A DNA stretch of 64,000 bases from Sphingosinicella sp. LHD-64 (GTDB lineage Bacteria > Pseudomonadota > Alphaproteobacteria > Sphingomonadales > Sphingomonadaceae). The notes under the pieces are model-generated. The model worked only from the letters and a program-made list of their open reading frames with translations. It did no database searches and was not told where the DNA came from. This document shows positions 36,533 through 45,012 of the stretch, piece after piece; the stretch's first letter is position 1, and every line of letters begins with the position of its first letter. A program made the position numbers and the translations under genes. The stretch spans positions 1,240,001 to 1,304,000 of the forward strand of contig NZ_JAVIFV010000001.1 in the NCBI RefSeq assembly GCF_031157375.1, written 5' to 3'.

Positions 36533-37603
36533 ATGCGTGCTTTGATTTTCCTCGCCGTGCTGCTGCTTGGCGTGCCGGCTGCCGCGCAGACCGACTGGGC
36601 GGCGCGCCTGACCGAAGGCGATGTGACGCTGCGCAATTTCCGCTTCCGCTCGGGCGAGACGTTGCCGGAACTCCGGATGCACTACGCGACGCTCGGCACG
36701 CCGCAGCGCGACGCCGCCGGCAACGTCACCAATGCGGTGATGGTCCTGCACGGCACCGGCGGCAGCGGACGACAGTTCCTCAGCCCCCAGTTCGCCGACC
36801 AGCTCTACGGCCCCGGCCAGCCGCTCGACATCACCCGCTACTTCATCATCCTGCCCGACAATATCGGTCACGGCCGCTCGTCCAAGCCGAGCGACGGCCT
36901 GCGCACCCGCTTCCCGCACTACGACTATGACGACATGGTCGAGGCGCAGCGGCGCATGCTGGCCGAGCTCGGCGTACGGCAGCTCAGGCTCGTCATGGGC
37001 ACGTCGATGGGCTGCATGCACATCTTCGTCTGGGCCGAGGCGCATCCCGATTTCGCCCGCGCCGCGATGCCGATGGCGTGCCTGCCAACCGAGATCGCCG
37101 GCCACAACCGGATGTGGCGCCGCATGGCCGCCGAGGGCATCCGCCAGGATCCGGCCTGGAACGACGGCAACTACACCAACCAGCCGGTCCAGGGCCTGCG
37201 CACCGCCGTCTCGATCCTCCAGATCGCCGGCATGAACCCGCTCCAGCTCCAGGTCGCCTACCCGACCCGCGACGCGGCCGAGGCCTATATCGATGAGCGT
37301 GTCACCCGCGACATCGCTAGCCGCGATGCCAACGATCTGATCTACCAGCTCGATTCATCCCGGACCTACAATCCGCTGCCCGATCTTGAGCGCATCCGCG
37401 TGCCGATGACCTGGGTGAACAGCGCCGACGATTTCATCAATCCGCCCGCCTACGGCATCGCCGAGGCTGCGGCGCGGCGGATGCCGAGTGCGCGCTACGT
37501 CCTCATCCCGGCAAGCGCCGAAACCCGCGGCCACGGCACCCATACCTGGGCGCGCTTCTGGCGACAGGAGTTGATCGACCTGCTGGCGCGGACCGGCCGC
37601 TAG
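36533..37603 (+). CDS. Secreted alpha/beta hydrolase of the MetX-like family
   Basis: The 356-residue protein has a signal peptide (1-19, ending PAAAQ) and an alpha/beta hydrolase fold like homoserine O-acetyltransferase. The nucleophile elbow is GTSMGCMH, the aspartate is in VNSADDFINPP and the histidine is in ETRGHGTHTW. A signal peptide makes a methionine-pathway role unlikely, so it is better seen as a periplasmic esterase or acyltransferase of that family. The start has GAGGGG 9 bases upstream. It lies 16 bases after the kinase gene and overlaps the convergent cytochrome gene by 4 bases. Confidence 0.9.
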   Translation: MRALIFLAVLLLGVPAAAQTDWAARLTEGDVTLRNFRFRSGETLPELRMHYATLGTPQRDAAGNVTNAVMVLHGTGGSGRQFLSPQFADQLYGPGQPLDITRYFIILPDNIGHGRSSKPSDGLRTRFPHYDYDDMVEAQRRMLAELGVRQLRLVMGTSMGCMHIFVWAEAHPDFARAAMPMACLPTEIAGHNRMWRRMAAEGIRQDPAWNDGNYTNQPVQGLRTAVSILQIAGMNPLQLQVAYPTRDAAEAYIDERVTRDIASRDANDLIYQLDSSRTYNPLPDLERIRVPMTWVNSADDFINPPAYGIAEAAARRMPSARYVLIPASAETRGHGTHTWARFWRQELIDLLARTGR

Positions 37604-38211
37604 ACATCGTCGCGCGGGCGTGCCTCGATGCCGCCTGGCGCCCGGAACGGCGGCATGCGGCCGGCAACGCGGGCGCGGTCGATGAACTGGTGCTTCAGCG
37701 CCGCGGCGACGTGGATGACGAGGAGCGCGATGGTGAGTTTGACCAGCGCCTCGTGCGCCCCGCCGAACAGGTCGCCCGCCGCCTCGGAAAGGCCCGGGAT
37801 GACCGGCAAGGCGAGGCCGAACTTCAACGGCGTCATCGCCTCCTCGGCGCCGCCCGAAACGGCGGACAGGCCGGTCAGCGGAATGACGATGAGCAGCGCG
37901 TAGAAGATCCGGTGATTCCAGACGGCGGCGATCCGCTCCCAATGCGGCAGGTCCTCCGGAAAGGGCGGCGGCTTGTGCAGGAGCCGCCAGATCAGCCGGA
38001 TGATCGCGAGCATCAGGATCGTGGCGCCGACGGTCTTGTGCCACAGGAACATGTCGGCACGCTCCGGCCCCCTCGGCATGTTGTGGAACGTGAAGCCGAT
38101 CCAGACCTGGACGACCACCAGAGCGGCCATCAGCCAGTGCAGAAGGATTGCCCCGTCGGTGTAGCGCAGCAGGACCTCCCGCTGCGGCGTGGCTTCGGGA
38201 ACGGTCGCCAT
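37600..38211 (-). CDS. Cytochrome b561
   Basis: The 203-residue integral membrane haem protein has four main helices. Histidines lie where haem ligands are expected: GAILLHWLMAAL, FLWHKTVGATI, GGAHEALVK and LVIHVAAALKHQFIDR, the last being the b561 helix-4 signature. It should pass electrons from quinol to a periplasmic acceptor. A YceI-type partner is not adjacent. The next gene downstream is the MetX-like hydrolase on the opposite strand. Confidence 0.93.
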   Translation of the reverse strand: MATVPEATPQREVLLRYTDGAILLHWLMAALVVVQVWIGFTFHNMPRGPERADMFLWHKTVGATILMLAIIRLIWRLLHKPPPFPEDLPHWERIAAVWNHRIFYALLIVIPLTGLSAVSGGAEEAMTPLKFGLALPVIPGLSEAAGDLFGGAHEALVKLTIALLVIHVAAALKHQFIDRARVAGRMPPFRAPGGIEARPRDDV

Positions 38212-38238
38212 CTCTCCCTCCTTTCGGGTACGGAGATG

Positions 38239-38724
38239 CTATCGTCCCTGCTGAACGTTCGAATCCGGCGACGGCTCCGTGGCCTCGCGCGAGCTCACAT
38301 GATTGAGCGCGATGACCCAGCGGCCGTCGACCTTGCGCATCAGGCGGGTGTTGATGCCGTCCTGCGGCTGCCCGCCGCCTTCGAGCCGGTAACGGCTGAT
38401 CAGTTGCGCGGCATCGGGCGACAGCATCTCGATCCGGATGTCAGAAAAATGAAGCCGGCCGCGCCGTTCCGGATCGCCGCCATAATCGCGGACATAATGA
38501 TCGAGCGTCCCTTGCCAGTCGCGCTGGAACCGGCCGCGCGACACGAAGACGACATCGGGATTCTTGAAGCCGGCCATATAGCCGCGGAAGTCGCCGCGAT
38601 TCCACGCCGCCTCCATGTCGGCGATCACCTGCCGGATCGCCGCTTCGTCGGCTGAATGATCAGGCGCCGAAGGCTCGGCGGTGCAGGCCGCGAGCAGCAG
38701 AATGAGGCCAAGCGCTTTCTTCAC
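38239..38724 (-). CDS. NTF2/SnoaL-like (DUF4440) lipoprotein
   Basis: The 161-residue protein has a lipoprotein signal with lipobox LAAC (C14). A SnoaL/DUF4440-type fold follows: DEAAIRQVIADMEAAWNRGD helix, YMAGFKNPDVVFVSRG, and the closing LMRKVDGRWVIALNHVS strand pair. Such periplasmic lipoproteins usually bind small ligands. A broken DUF4440-type gene lies nearby at 39139, but the two are not close copies. Confidence 0.85.
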   Translation of the reverse strand: MKKALGLILLLAACTAEPSAPDHSADEAAIRQVIADMEAAWNRGDFRGYMAGFKNPDVVFVSRGRFQRDWQGTLDHYVRDYGGDPERRGRLHFSDIRIEMLSPDAAQLISRYRLEGGGQPQDGINTRLMRKVDGRWVIALNHVSSREATEPSPDSNVQQGR

Positions 38725-38912
38725 GGCGGCTCCTTCGAGAACGGGTGCCGGCCATCATTCCAGCTCGGCTCCGTCTCTGCAACGGTCCTCCATCTCGATG
38801 TCTGCGCGGGGAGACGCGGTCCGCGTCGAAGCCGGCAGCCGTTGCGGCCGGAGCCATGGGCGCGCGCTTTCCGGCCGCAAAACCGGAAACCGCTCTTGCC
38901 GGAAAGCGCTGT

Positions 38913-39038
38913 TTAGCCCTGGCGCGCCTTGAAGCGGCGGTTCGTCTTGTTGATGACGTAGGTGCGGCCCCGGCGACGGATCACGCGGCAGTCGCGGTGG
39001 CGCGACTTCAAGGACTTCAGAGAGTTGCGGATCTTCAT
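38913..39038 (-). CDS. rpmJ: 50S ribosomal protein L36
   Basis: The 41-residue protein reads [20 protein letters not shown] at the front, then a basic [21 protein letters not shown] tail without the final residue written here in full. It is the 41-residue form with only one cysteine, so it lacks the zinc ribbon of the CXXC-containing form. Stand-alone rpmJ away from the ribosomal operon is normal in alphaproteobacteria. A likely promoter is -35 TTGACT (39115-39120) with a weak -10 at 39092-39097, spacing 17. Confidence 0.95.
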   Translation of the reverse strand: MKIRNSLKSLKSRHRDCRVIRRRGRTYVINKTNRRFKARQG

Positions 39039-39138
39039 GGCTCGGAACGCCTGCCTGTCTTCTTGCGATTCTGTTGCTGAAAAGAGGCGCCCACCTAGTC
39101 GCGGGGGGCGCCCAAGTCAACCCGCCTGCTCTGGCCGC

Positions 39139-39482
39139 TCACTCGGCAATATAGCGCCACGGCCGGTCCGGCGCAGCCCGGCGCCCGATGCGATGAACAT
39201 GGGCGCCGCCGTCGGCCGCCCCTCCGGCACCGGCCCGTTGGACCGGATCATCCCGCTGACCGGGCTGCCGGGTTCGGATGAGGCGACCAGCTCTCCGATC
39301 GCCGCGTTGCCGATCGTGAAACCGGCGCCGGCGCCCATGTTCATCGCATCGGGCGCACCGGCCTCGCGGAAGGCCGGGCCGATGCCGATCCGCTGCGCGT
39401 TGTCCGAAAAGGCCTGCTCGGCGTTGCTGAGGCTCCGGCTCTGGCGGTCGAGCACCGCCGGGTCGCTCGTCGCATGTCGCAC
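39139..39482 (-). pseudogene. Frameshifted DUF4440/SnoaL-like gene
   Basis: One frame starting at a GTG near 39482 gives a recognisable DUF4440 front (NAEQAFSDNAQRIGIGPAFR, then APDAMNMGAGAGFTIGNAAIGE and NGPVPEGRP). The family's normal ending, PWRYIAE followed by TGA (39139-39141), is in a different frame. The middle is also shorter than expected. Together these show a gene broken by at least one frameshift, probably with a deletion. An undamaged reading frame across it ends in unrelated sequence. Confidence 0.7.
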
Positions 39483-39685
39483 CTCGCAAACCGACTTCGA
39501 TTCGATCCTGGGGCGGGCGCCAACCACGCGCGATCCGGGACACCGCGCCTGGCAGAAAAGCCGTGGCGCTTGGTCGAAAGCCCACCCGATCGATAAGGTG
39601 AATTGTTCACATGGAGAAGATTATTGCTCTTGAACCACTCCATGGGCCGGTTATTGGAAGATCGTTCCACTTCTGAAAGCACGAC

Positions 39686-40147
39686 ATGGACCGCACCGAC
39701 CTCAAGATCCTCGCCATCCTCCAAGAGGACGCATCGCTGCCCGTGGCCGAAGTCGCCAACCGGGTGAACCTGTCGCAGACCCCCTGCTGGCGGCGCATCC
39801 AGAAGCTGGAGGCGCAGGGCGTGATCGAAAAGCGCGTCGCCCTGGTCGATCCGGTCTCGATCGGCCTCGGCATCTCTGTCTTCGTCGAGGTCGAGGCGGC
39901 CGATCATTCGCCCGAATGGCTGGCCCGCTTCGCCGAATCCGTCGCGGCCATGCCCGAGGTCATGGACGTCTACCGCATGGCCGGCGACGTCGACTATCTG
40001 TTGCGCGTCGCCGTCGGCAGCATGGCCGAGTTCGACGATTTCTACAGACGCCTCATCGCCGACGTGCCCTTGAAGAACGTCACCTCCCGCTTCGCCATGG
40101 AGCGGGTGAAGAGCACCACCGCCTATCCGCTGAAGCTCGACCGCTAG
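39686..40147 (+). CDS. Lrp/AsnC-family regulator
   Basis: The 153-residue regulator has an N-terminal helix-turn-helix (MDRTDLKILAILQEDASLPV, LSQTPCWRRIQKLEAQGVI) and a C-terminal RAM ligand-binding domain (VFVEVEAADHSPEWLARF, and MAGDVDYLLRVAV with the ligand-pocket GDVDYLL). It responds to amino acids. No amino-acid gene is adjacent, so it may act in trans. The gap before it (39483-39685) contains no other recognisable gene. Confidence 0.94.
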   Translation: MDRTDLKILAILQEDASLPVAEVANRVNLSQTPCWRRIQKLEAQGVIEKRVALVDPVSIGLGISVFVEVEAADHSPEWLARFAESVAAMPEVMDVYRMAGDVDYLLRVAVGSMAEFDDFYRRLIADVPLKNVTSRFAMERVKSTTAYPLKLDR

Positions 40148-40167
40148 CCGTCCATGGCGGCGCCGGG

Positions 40168-40509
40168 TCACTTCACGGGATCGTGCCCCCAGTTCATCAG
40201 CGAATAGCGCCAGCGCGAGGTGACCTCATTCTCCGGCCGCTGCGCGAGATGACGGCGGACATAGCCGACCACCTTGCGCATATGGGCATAGTCGTCGTCG
40301 CCAAGCTCGGCCTTCCGCCGGCGCAGGATCTGCAAGATCCGCCGGCCGGACGCGTGGCCGATGCTTTCGCCTGCACCTTTCCCGTCCGACCCCTTCCAGC
40401 CGACCTTGCGGCTGTCCTCGGTGTCCAGCCAGCGTTCAAGCTCGGCCGGCGCCATGTTCACGGCCTCGCCGAACTCCCGGTACACCTTGTCGCGATCGAG
40501 CCTCGCCAT
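40168..40509 (-). CDS. DUF3140 protein
   Basis: The 113-residue soluble protein shows the DUF3140 pattern: FGEAVNMAPAELERWLDTED at the front, then SIGHASGRRILQILRRRKAE and DYAHMRKVVGYVRRHLAQRP. It is basic and helical and may contact DNA, but no function is known. It is convergent with the Lrp gene and divergent from the GFA gene 58 bases away. Confidence 0.85.
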   Translation of the reverse strand: MARLDRDKVYREFGEAVNMAPAELERWLDTEDSRKVGWKGSDGKGAGESIGHASGRRILQILRRRKAELGDDDYAHMRKVVGYVRRHLAQRPENEVTSRWRYSLMNWGHDPVK

Positions 40510-40567
40510 GGCTCCCCAATTCCCGAACCGCGTTGTAGTTCAATCGCCGCCACAAGGGAGAGAGGTG

Positions 40568-41029
40568 ATGGACGACTGGAAACTGCCCTGGGACGGCGGC
40601 TGCCGCTGCGGCGAGGTGCGGATCCGGGTGACGAAGCCGCCGCTGCTCGCCATGGCCTGCCACTGCGCCGGCTGCCAGTCGATGAGCGCCAGCGCCTTTT
40701 CGCTCTCGCTCGCGATCCCCGCCGACGGCTTCGAAATCACCGCCGGCGCGCCGGTTCTCGGCGGCCTCAACCGCGACGTGCATTATTTCTGCCCGAGCTG
40801 CATGACCTGGATGTTCACCCGTCCGGGGCGCGCGGCGGGGTTCGTGAATCTGCGGCCGACCATGCTCGACGACCACGACTGGTTCGAACCCCATGTCGAA
40901 ACCTGTACGGACGAGAAGCTGCCCTGGGCGACAACTCCGGCGAAGCACAGCTTCGGAGGCATACCGGACCTGCCCGTTTTCGAGCCGCTGGTTGCCGAAT
41001 ATGCCGTGGAGGGCACGCGGCCCGTATAG
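40568..41029 (+). CDS. GFA/CENP-V-family zinc protein (second)
   Basis: The 153-residue GFA-fold protein has the zinc cysteine pattern DGGCRCGEVRIRV, then CHCAGCQSMSAS and later CPSCMTWM. Compared with the GFA protein at 23254, the last motif has CMT in place of CGA, and the tail is longer. Function is unproven. The ATG at 40568 has GAGAGAGGTG just upstream. It is convergent with the antiporter gene, 12 bases apart. Confidence 0.9.
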   Translation: MDDWKLPWDGGCRCGEVRIRVTKPPLLAMACHCAGCQSMSASAFSLSLAIPADGFEITAGAPVLGGLNRDVHYFCPSCMTWMFTRPGRAAGFVNLRPTMLDDHDWFEPHVETCTDEKLPWATTPAKHSFGGIPDLPVFEPLVAEYAVEGTRPV

Positions 41030-41041
41030 GGCCACCCGCCC

Positions 41042-42583
41042 CTATCCCTCCTCCATCGTGCGGCCGCCTTCCGGCAGCATGGCGAGCTCGCGCCAGTCGA
41101 GCTCCTCCTGCAGCGCCTGATAGACGTCCTCGCCGATCGTCTCGTCGTCGCGCAGCGCCTGGAGCTTGTCGCGCTGGGCGGCGATCGCAGCGAGCTTCAA
41201 CCGGCGGCGCGCGACGAACTCCTTGTGCCCCTCCCCTTCGTCGGCGGCGGCGCGGTCGATCTCGAGCTGCCGCCGGGTCTCGTCCGCGACCCGCCCCTTG
41301 GCGCCGGCCACTGCCGCCAGCGCGACGTCGGCGAGCGCGCAGCGCGCCGCCACGAACTCGCGCGCGCGCTCGCTGCTGTCCTGCATGCCGAGCAGGCGGA
41401 TCAGCGGCGCCAGCGTCAGCCCCTGGAACACCAGGGTCGCCAGCACCACGCTGAACGCGGCGAGCACGATCAGGTCGCGCTGGGGAAAATCCGCCGGCAG
41501 CGCGAAGGCGGCGGCGAGCGACACGAGCCCGCGCATCCCGCACCAGCCGACCAGCAGCCCCTGTTTGACGCTGGCCGCCGGGGCCTTGCCGCGCAGCCAG
41601 CCGAACCGCGCGGCCAGCCGGTTGTAGGCGAGCACCCAGCCGAGCCGCGTCATGATCACCGCGGCCACCACGATCCCGGCGAAGCGCAGCGCCTCGCCGA
41701 GCTCGCCCGGCGACATCGCGCCGACGATCTCGCGGGCCTGCATCCCCATCAGGAGGAAGGCGAGCACATTCAGCAGGAACACCGCCGCGCTCCACACGGC
41801 GAAGGACTGGACGCGATGCCGCGGCGCCTGCTGCACCGCCGGCACGTTCGCCATGTACATCGCCATCGCGACCACCGCGAGCACCGCGGACAGATGGAGC
41901 CGCTCGGCAATGAACCACAGCAGATAGGCGTTGACGAACTCGAGCAGGTTGCCGCCCAGCGAGTTGCGCGTGAACGGCATGATCTGGCGGAACAGCCAGC
42001 CCGAGGCGAGGCCCAGTGCGATCCCGCCGGGCACTGCGAGCGACAGCTGCAGCCCCAGCCCGCCGCCGATGCCGCCCTGGCTCTGGATCGCGACTGCGGC
42101 GCTGAAGATCAGCAGCGCCGACGCGTCGTTGAGCAGGCTCTCGCCGGTCAGCACCTCGACGGTCCGCCGCGGCAGGGTCGCCGAGCGCAGGATCGAGGTC
42201 GCCGCCGCCGCATCCGGGGGCGCGACGATCGCCCCGAGAGCGATCGCCGCCGCGATCGGCAGGCCGGCAAAGGCCCAGCCGATCCAGGCCACCACGGCCG
42301 TCGTCAGCAGCACCGCGACCACGGCCAGCGCCAGCAATTGCCGCCACAGCGTCCGGATCGCCGCCAGCGGGAAATCGAACGCCGCATCGGCCAGCACCGG
42401 CGCGAGGAACAGGGCGAGCGCGGTATGCCCTTCCAGCCCGATCGCCGGCGTGCCCGGAATCAGCGCCACGACCACCCCCGCCCCGGCCAGCATCGTCGGA
42501 TAGGGGATCGCCGTCCGCCGCGACACCTGCAGCAGCACGATCGCCACCAGCAGCAGGACGACCAGGCTCTCGAAGAAGCTCAT
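41042..42583 (-). CDS. Na+/H+ antiporter, CPA1 family
   Basis: The 513-residue membrane protein has about 12 helices up to residue 390. The CPA1 landmarks are the IVAPPDAAAATSIL helix and the GESLLNDASALLIFSAAVAI ion-binding signature with N-D. A cytoplasmic tail of about 120 charged residues ends in LDWRELAMLPEGG. It exchanges sodium or potassium for protons. A LysR regulator lies 67 bases upstream on the same strand and may be co-transcribed. Confidence 0.94.
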   Translation of the reverse strand: MSFFESLVVLLLVAIVLLQVSRRTAIPYPTMLAGAGVVVALIPGTPAIGLEGHTALALFLAPVLADAAFDFPLAAIRTLWRQLLALAVVAVLLTTAVVAWIGWAFAGLPIAAAIALGAIVAPPDAAAATSILRSATLPRRTVEVLTGESLLNDASALLIFSAAVAIQSQGGIGGGLGLQLSLAVPGGIALGLASGWLFRQIMPFTRNSLGGNLLEFVNAYLLWFIAERLHLSAVLAVVAMAMYMANVPAVQQAPRHRVQSFAVWSAAVFLLNVLAFLLMGMQAREIVGAMSPGELGEALRFAGIVVAAVIMTRLGWVLAYNRLAARFGWLRGKAPAASVKQGLLVGWCGMRGLVSLAAAFALPADFPQRDLIVLAAFSVVLATLVFQGLTLAPLIRLLGMQDSSERAREFVAARCALADVALAAVAGAKGRVADETRRQLEIDRAAADEGEGHKEFVARRRLKLAAIAAQRDKLQALRDDETIGEDVYQALQEELDWRELAMLPEGGRTMEEG

Positions 42584-42650
42584 GGCGACATTCTACGCCG
42601 GGCCGGCCGCCGCGGTCCAATCATGACTGGCGCAGCCTTGGGTCCAGACC

Positions 42651-43529
42651 CTATCCCGGCGTGCCCACCAGCCAGTCCCGGAAAATCCGCACGGCACGAC
42701 GATTGAGCGCGGCGCGACGGCAGACGAACCAATAGGCATAGGGGCTTTCGGCCGCGATGCCGAACAATTGGGCCAGCCGCTCGTCATGCGCGCCCTCCAG
42801 GTGCATTTCGAACATGAAGGCGACGCCGAGCCCCTGGATCGCCGCGTTGAGCAGGAGCTGGCCCGAATCGAACATATCGGTCTCGGCCATGTGGAGATCC
42901 GGAACGCCCGCCGCCTCGCGCCAATAGTCGAAGGCGTTCGGCAGGTCGCGGTGGATGAGCGCGGTCATGCCGGCGAGCTGCCCCGGATCGGCGAGCGCCT
43001 CCGGTCCTTCGGCGAACTTGCTGGCGCCGATCGCGATCACCCGGTTGAGGCCGAGCTCGTGGGCGTAAAGGCCCGGCTCCGGCTCGCGCGCCAGGATGAT
43101 CGCCGCGTCGAGTCCGTCCTCGAGCCGGCCGACGGCGCCCGCGCCGGTGTCGAGATCGAGATGCAGCTCGGGATGCAGTTGCTTGAGCTCCGGCAGGCGC
43201 GGCATCAGCCGGTAGGAGGCGAAGAGCGGCAGCACGCCGAGCCTGAGACGCAGATGCGCCCCGCCGCCGGTCGCCCGCTCCAGCGCCTGGCCGAGCTCGT
43301 CGAGCACCGGGCCGACCTCGGCGAGCAGCCGCTCGCCATCCTCGTTGAGGTGGATCGACTGGTGGCGCCGCTCGAACAGGGGCCGGTTCACATGGCGCTC
43401 GAGCGCCTGGATTCGCCGGGTCAGCGCCGGCGACGACAAGGCCAGCGCGTCAGCGGCAGCCTTGACCGAGCCCAGGCGCGCGGTCTGGACGAAGGCTTCG
43501 ATGGCGGTGAGCGGCGGCAACCTCTTCAT
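42651..43529 (-). CDS. LysR-family regulator (GcvA-like)
   Basis: The 292-residue regulator has a winged helix (LTAIEAFVQTARLGSVKAAA, SPALTRRIQALERHVNRPLF) and an effector domain with GVLPLFASYRLMPRLPEL. It is on the same strand as the CPA1 antiporter that follows, and its other side faces the lower-G+C restriction-modification island. Target genes cannot be named. Confidence 0.92.
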   Translation of the reverse strand: MKRLPPLTAIEAFVQTARLGSVKAAADALALSSPALTRRIQALERHVNRPLFERRHQSIHLNEDGERLLAEVGPVLDELGQALERATGGGAHLRLRLGVLPLFASYRLMPRLPELKQLHPELHLDLDTGAGAVGRLEDGLDAAIILAREPEPGLYAHELGLNRVIAIGASKFAEGPEALADPGQLAGMTALIHRDLPNAFDYWREAAGVPDLHMAETDMFDSGQLLLNAAIQGLGVAFMFEMHLEGAHDERLAQLFGIAAESPYAYWFVCRRAALNRRAVRIFRDWLVGTPG

Positions 43530-43559
43530 GCGGGGCCTTTCCGTGTTCGGGCATCCCTA

Positions 43560-43718
43560 TTGTGCAGCGCACATTGCGGCGCTTTTGCTACAAGCCTGTG
43601 AAATCCGCGCATCTGGAGTGCATTTTTTGCACTCGTGATTGCCCATTTCGCACTTGCACAATTTCTTCGCAAGCGCAAAAAGAGCCCTGCCTTTCAGGCA
43701 TCCTCTCCTAAAACTTCC
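43560..43718 (+). other. Gene-free AT-richer stretch ending in an orphan terminator, possible small RNA
   Basis: No open frame of note lies here, but the stretch contains a hairpin (GAGTGCA at 43616-43622 with TGCACTC at 43628-43634) and a short TGCC-GGCA stem near 43689-43701. It runs into a good intrinsic terminator on the plus strand with no plus-strand gene upstream. A small RNA is possible; no known family was recognised. Confidence 0.3.
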
Positions 43719-43746
43719 AGGCCGGCCTTCGGGTCGGCCTTTTTTT
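43719..43746 (+). terminator. Intrinsic terminator with TTCG loop
   Basis: A 9-base stem (43719-43727 with 43732-43740, one G-T wobble) closed by a TTCG loop is followed by seven Ts. It does not follow any plus-strand coding gene. Confidence 0.85.
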
Positions 43747-43825
43747 GCCCACGCGCTTCAGATGGTCTTGACCGGAAGACGTCCAGACGTCAAAGTCAAA
43801 GCAACTAGGCGAAAGGGCGACAACC

Positions 43826-44935
43826 ATGGCGGTGGCACCGGGTCTCGTACGAGACGCAGTGATTGGCTTCCTTGAAACGAGAGACGAGCCCGCTTCGGTC
43901 AAAGAGATACTTGACGCTGTTTCGGCCAGCTTAGGTCGTGTCTCCCCTTCCTCAGTGCGATCATATTTGACGCTGAATGTCCCGTCGCTCTTTAGCAGGA
44001 CGGAACGAGGCAAGTACTCGCTTTCCGCCATCGATGACGGCAATGTCAGCCATGTCGCTCTTGCGCCCGCCGTGACCGTCGACAAAGCCTCACTTTATCA
44101 TGCGAATTGTATGGACTGGCTACGGAGCAGGGACCCAAATTCGATCCATGCCGTCGTAACCGATCCTCCCTACGGTCTCGTCGAATATAGCGAACGCGAA
44201 CTCACTAAATTGAGAGAAGGGAACGGCGGGATCTGGCGCATACCGCCGGCCTTTGATGGTCATCGCCGAGCACCCTTACCTCGCTTTACCGTTTTAAGTG
44301 CACAAGATCGGGTGCAACTCCATTCCTTCTTCAATCTCTTCGCAAAGCGTCTGCGCAAGGTGCTCGTGCCAGGGGCGAACGTGGTGGTCGCAAGCAATCC
44401 ATTATTGTCACATCTTGTCGCCTCAGCAATGTCCGACGCCGGCCTTGAACTGCGCGGTACGATCGTTCGGCTCAGCATGACGATGCGGGGAGGTGATCGG
44501 CCGAAGAATGCCCATCATGAATTTAGCTCTGTAAGCGTGATGCCCCGTTCCATGTGGGAGCCTTGGGTTGTGTTGCGTAAGCCCTTAGAAGGACGTGTTC
44601 AGGACAATCTTAGAAAATGGAAAACAGGCGGCTTCAGGAGAATTTCCGACGATCTTCCTTTCGGAGATGTAATTAAGTCGAGCCCTACCCCCAGGGCCGA
44701 GCGACTCATTGCACCTCATCCCTCTTTGAAGCCGCAGAGCTTTTTAAGAAGAATAGTGCGAGGCTCATTACCTCTCGGCGAGGGCGTGGTGCTTGATCCT
44801 TTCGCTGGATCGGGTTCGACGTTAGCCGCCGCCAATGCACTTGGTTACGAGAGCATAGGGGTAGAAGCTGATCCGAAATTTGTGCGTTTGGCGGACGAGG
44901 CAATCGCCAAGCTAAGCACGCTCACGCCCCGTTGA
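43826..44935 (+). CDS. DNA N4/N6 methyltransferase with N-terminal winged helix (R-M system)
   Basis: Residues 1-70 look like a winged-helix domain (VRDAVIGFLETRDEPASVKE, VSPSSVRSYLTLNVP). The methyltransferase domain then has motif IV first (TDPPYGL, DPPY at 113-116) and the SAM-binding motif I near the C terminus (LDPFAGSGSTLAA, 323-335). That order marks the beta class of amino-methyltransferases, making N6-methyladenine or N4-methylcytosine. It is followed by a nuclease-like gene, so it should protect host DNA from it. G+C and codon use are clearly lower than in the neighbours, a sign of transfer. The recognition site is unknown. Confidence 0.9.
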   Translation: MAVAPGLVRDAVIGFLETRDEPASVKEILDAVSASLGRVSPSSVRSYLTLNVPSLFSRTERGKYSLSAIDDGNVSHVALAPAVTVDKASLYHANCMDWLRSRDPNSIHAVVTDPPYGLVEYSERELTKLREGNGGIWRIPPAFDGHRRAPLPRFTVLSAQDRVQLHSFFNLFAKRLRKVLVPGANVVVASNPLLSHLVASAMSDAGLELRGTIVRLSMTMRGGDRPKNAHHEFSSVSVMPRSMWEPWVVLRKPLEGRVQDNLRKWKTGGFRRISDDLPFGDVIKSSPTPRAERLIAPHPSLKPQSFLRRIVRGSLPLGEGVVLDPFAGSGSTLAAANALGYESIGVEADPKFVRLADEAIAKLSTLTPR

Positions 44936-45012
44936 GCCTGAATGAACGCCATTCCTCCCGACTTGCCAATCGGCTTTTCAAGCTGCAACGATTGTCGCCC
45001 CGGGGGGAAGTT

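Noticed and set aside
38250-38270. TTCGAATCC stretch resembling a tRNA T loop
   Set aside because: No matching acceptor or anticodon arm surrounds it and it lies within the coding end of the lipoprotein gene.
43639-43875. 78-codon open frame before the methyltransferase gene
   Set aside because: It covers an intrinsic terminator and overlaps the real methyltransferase start.
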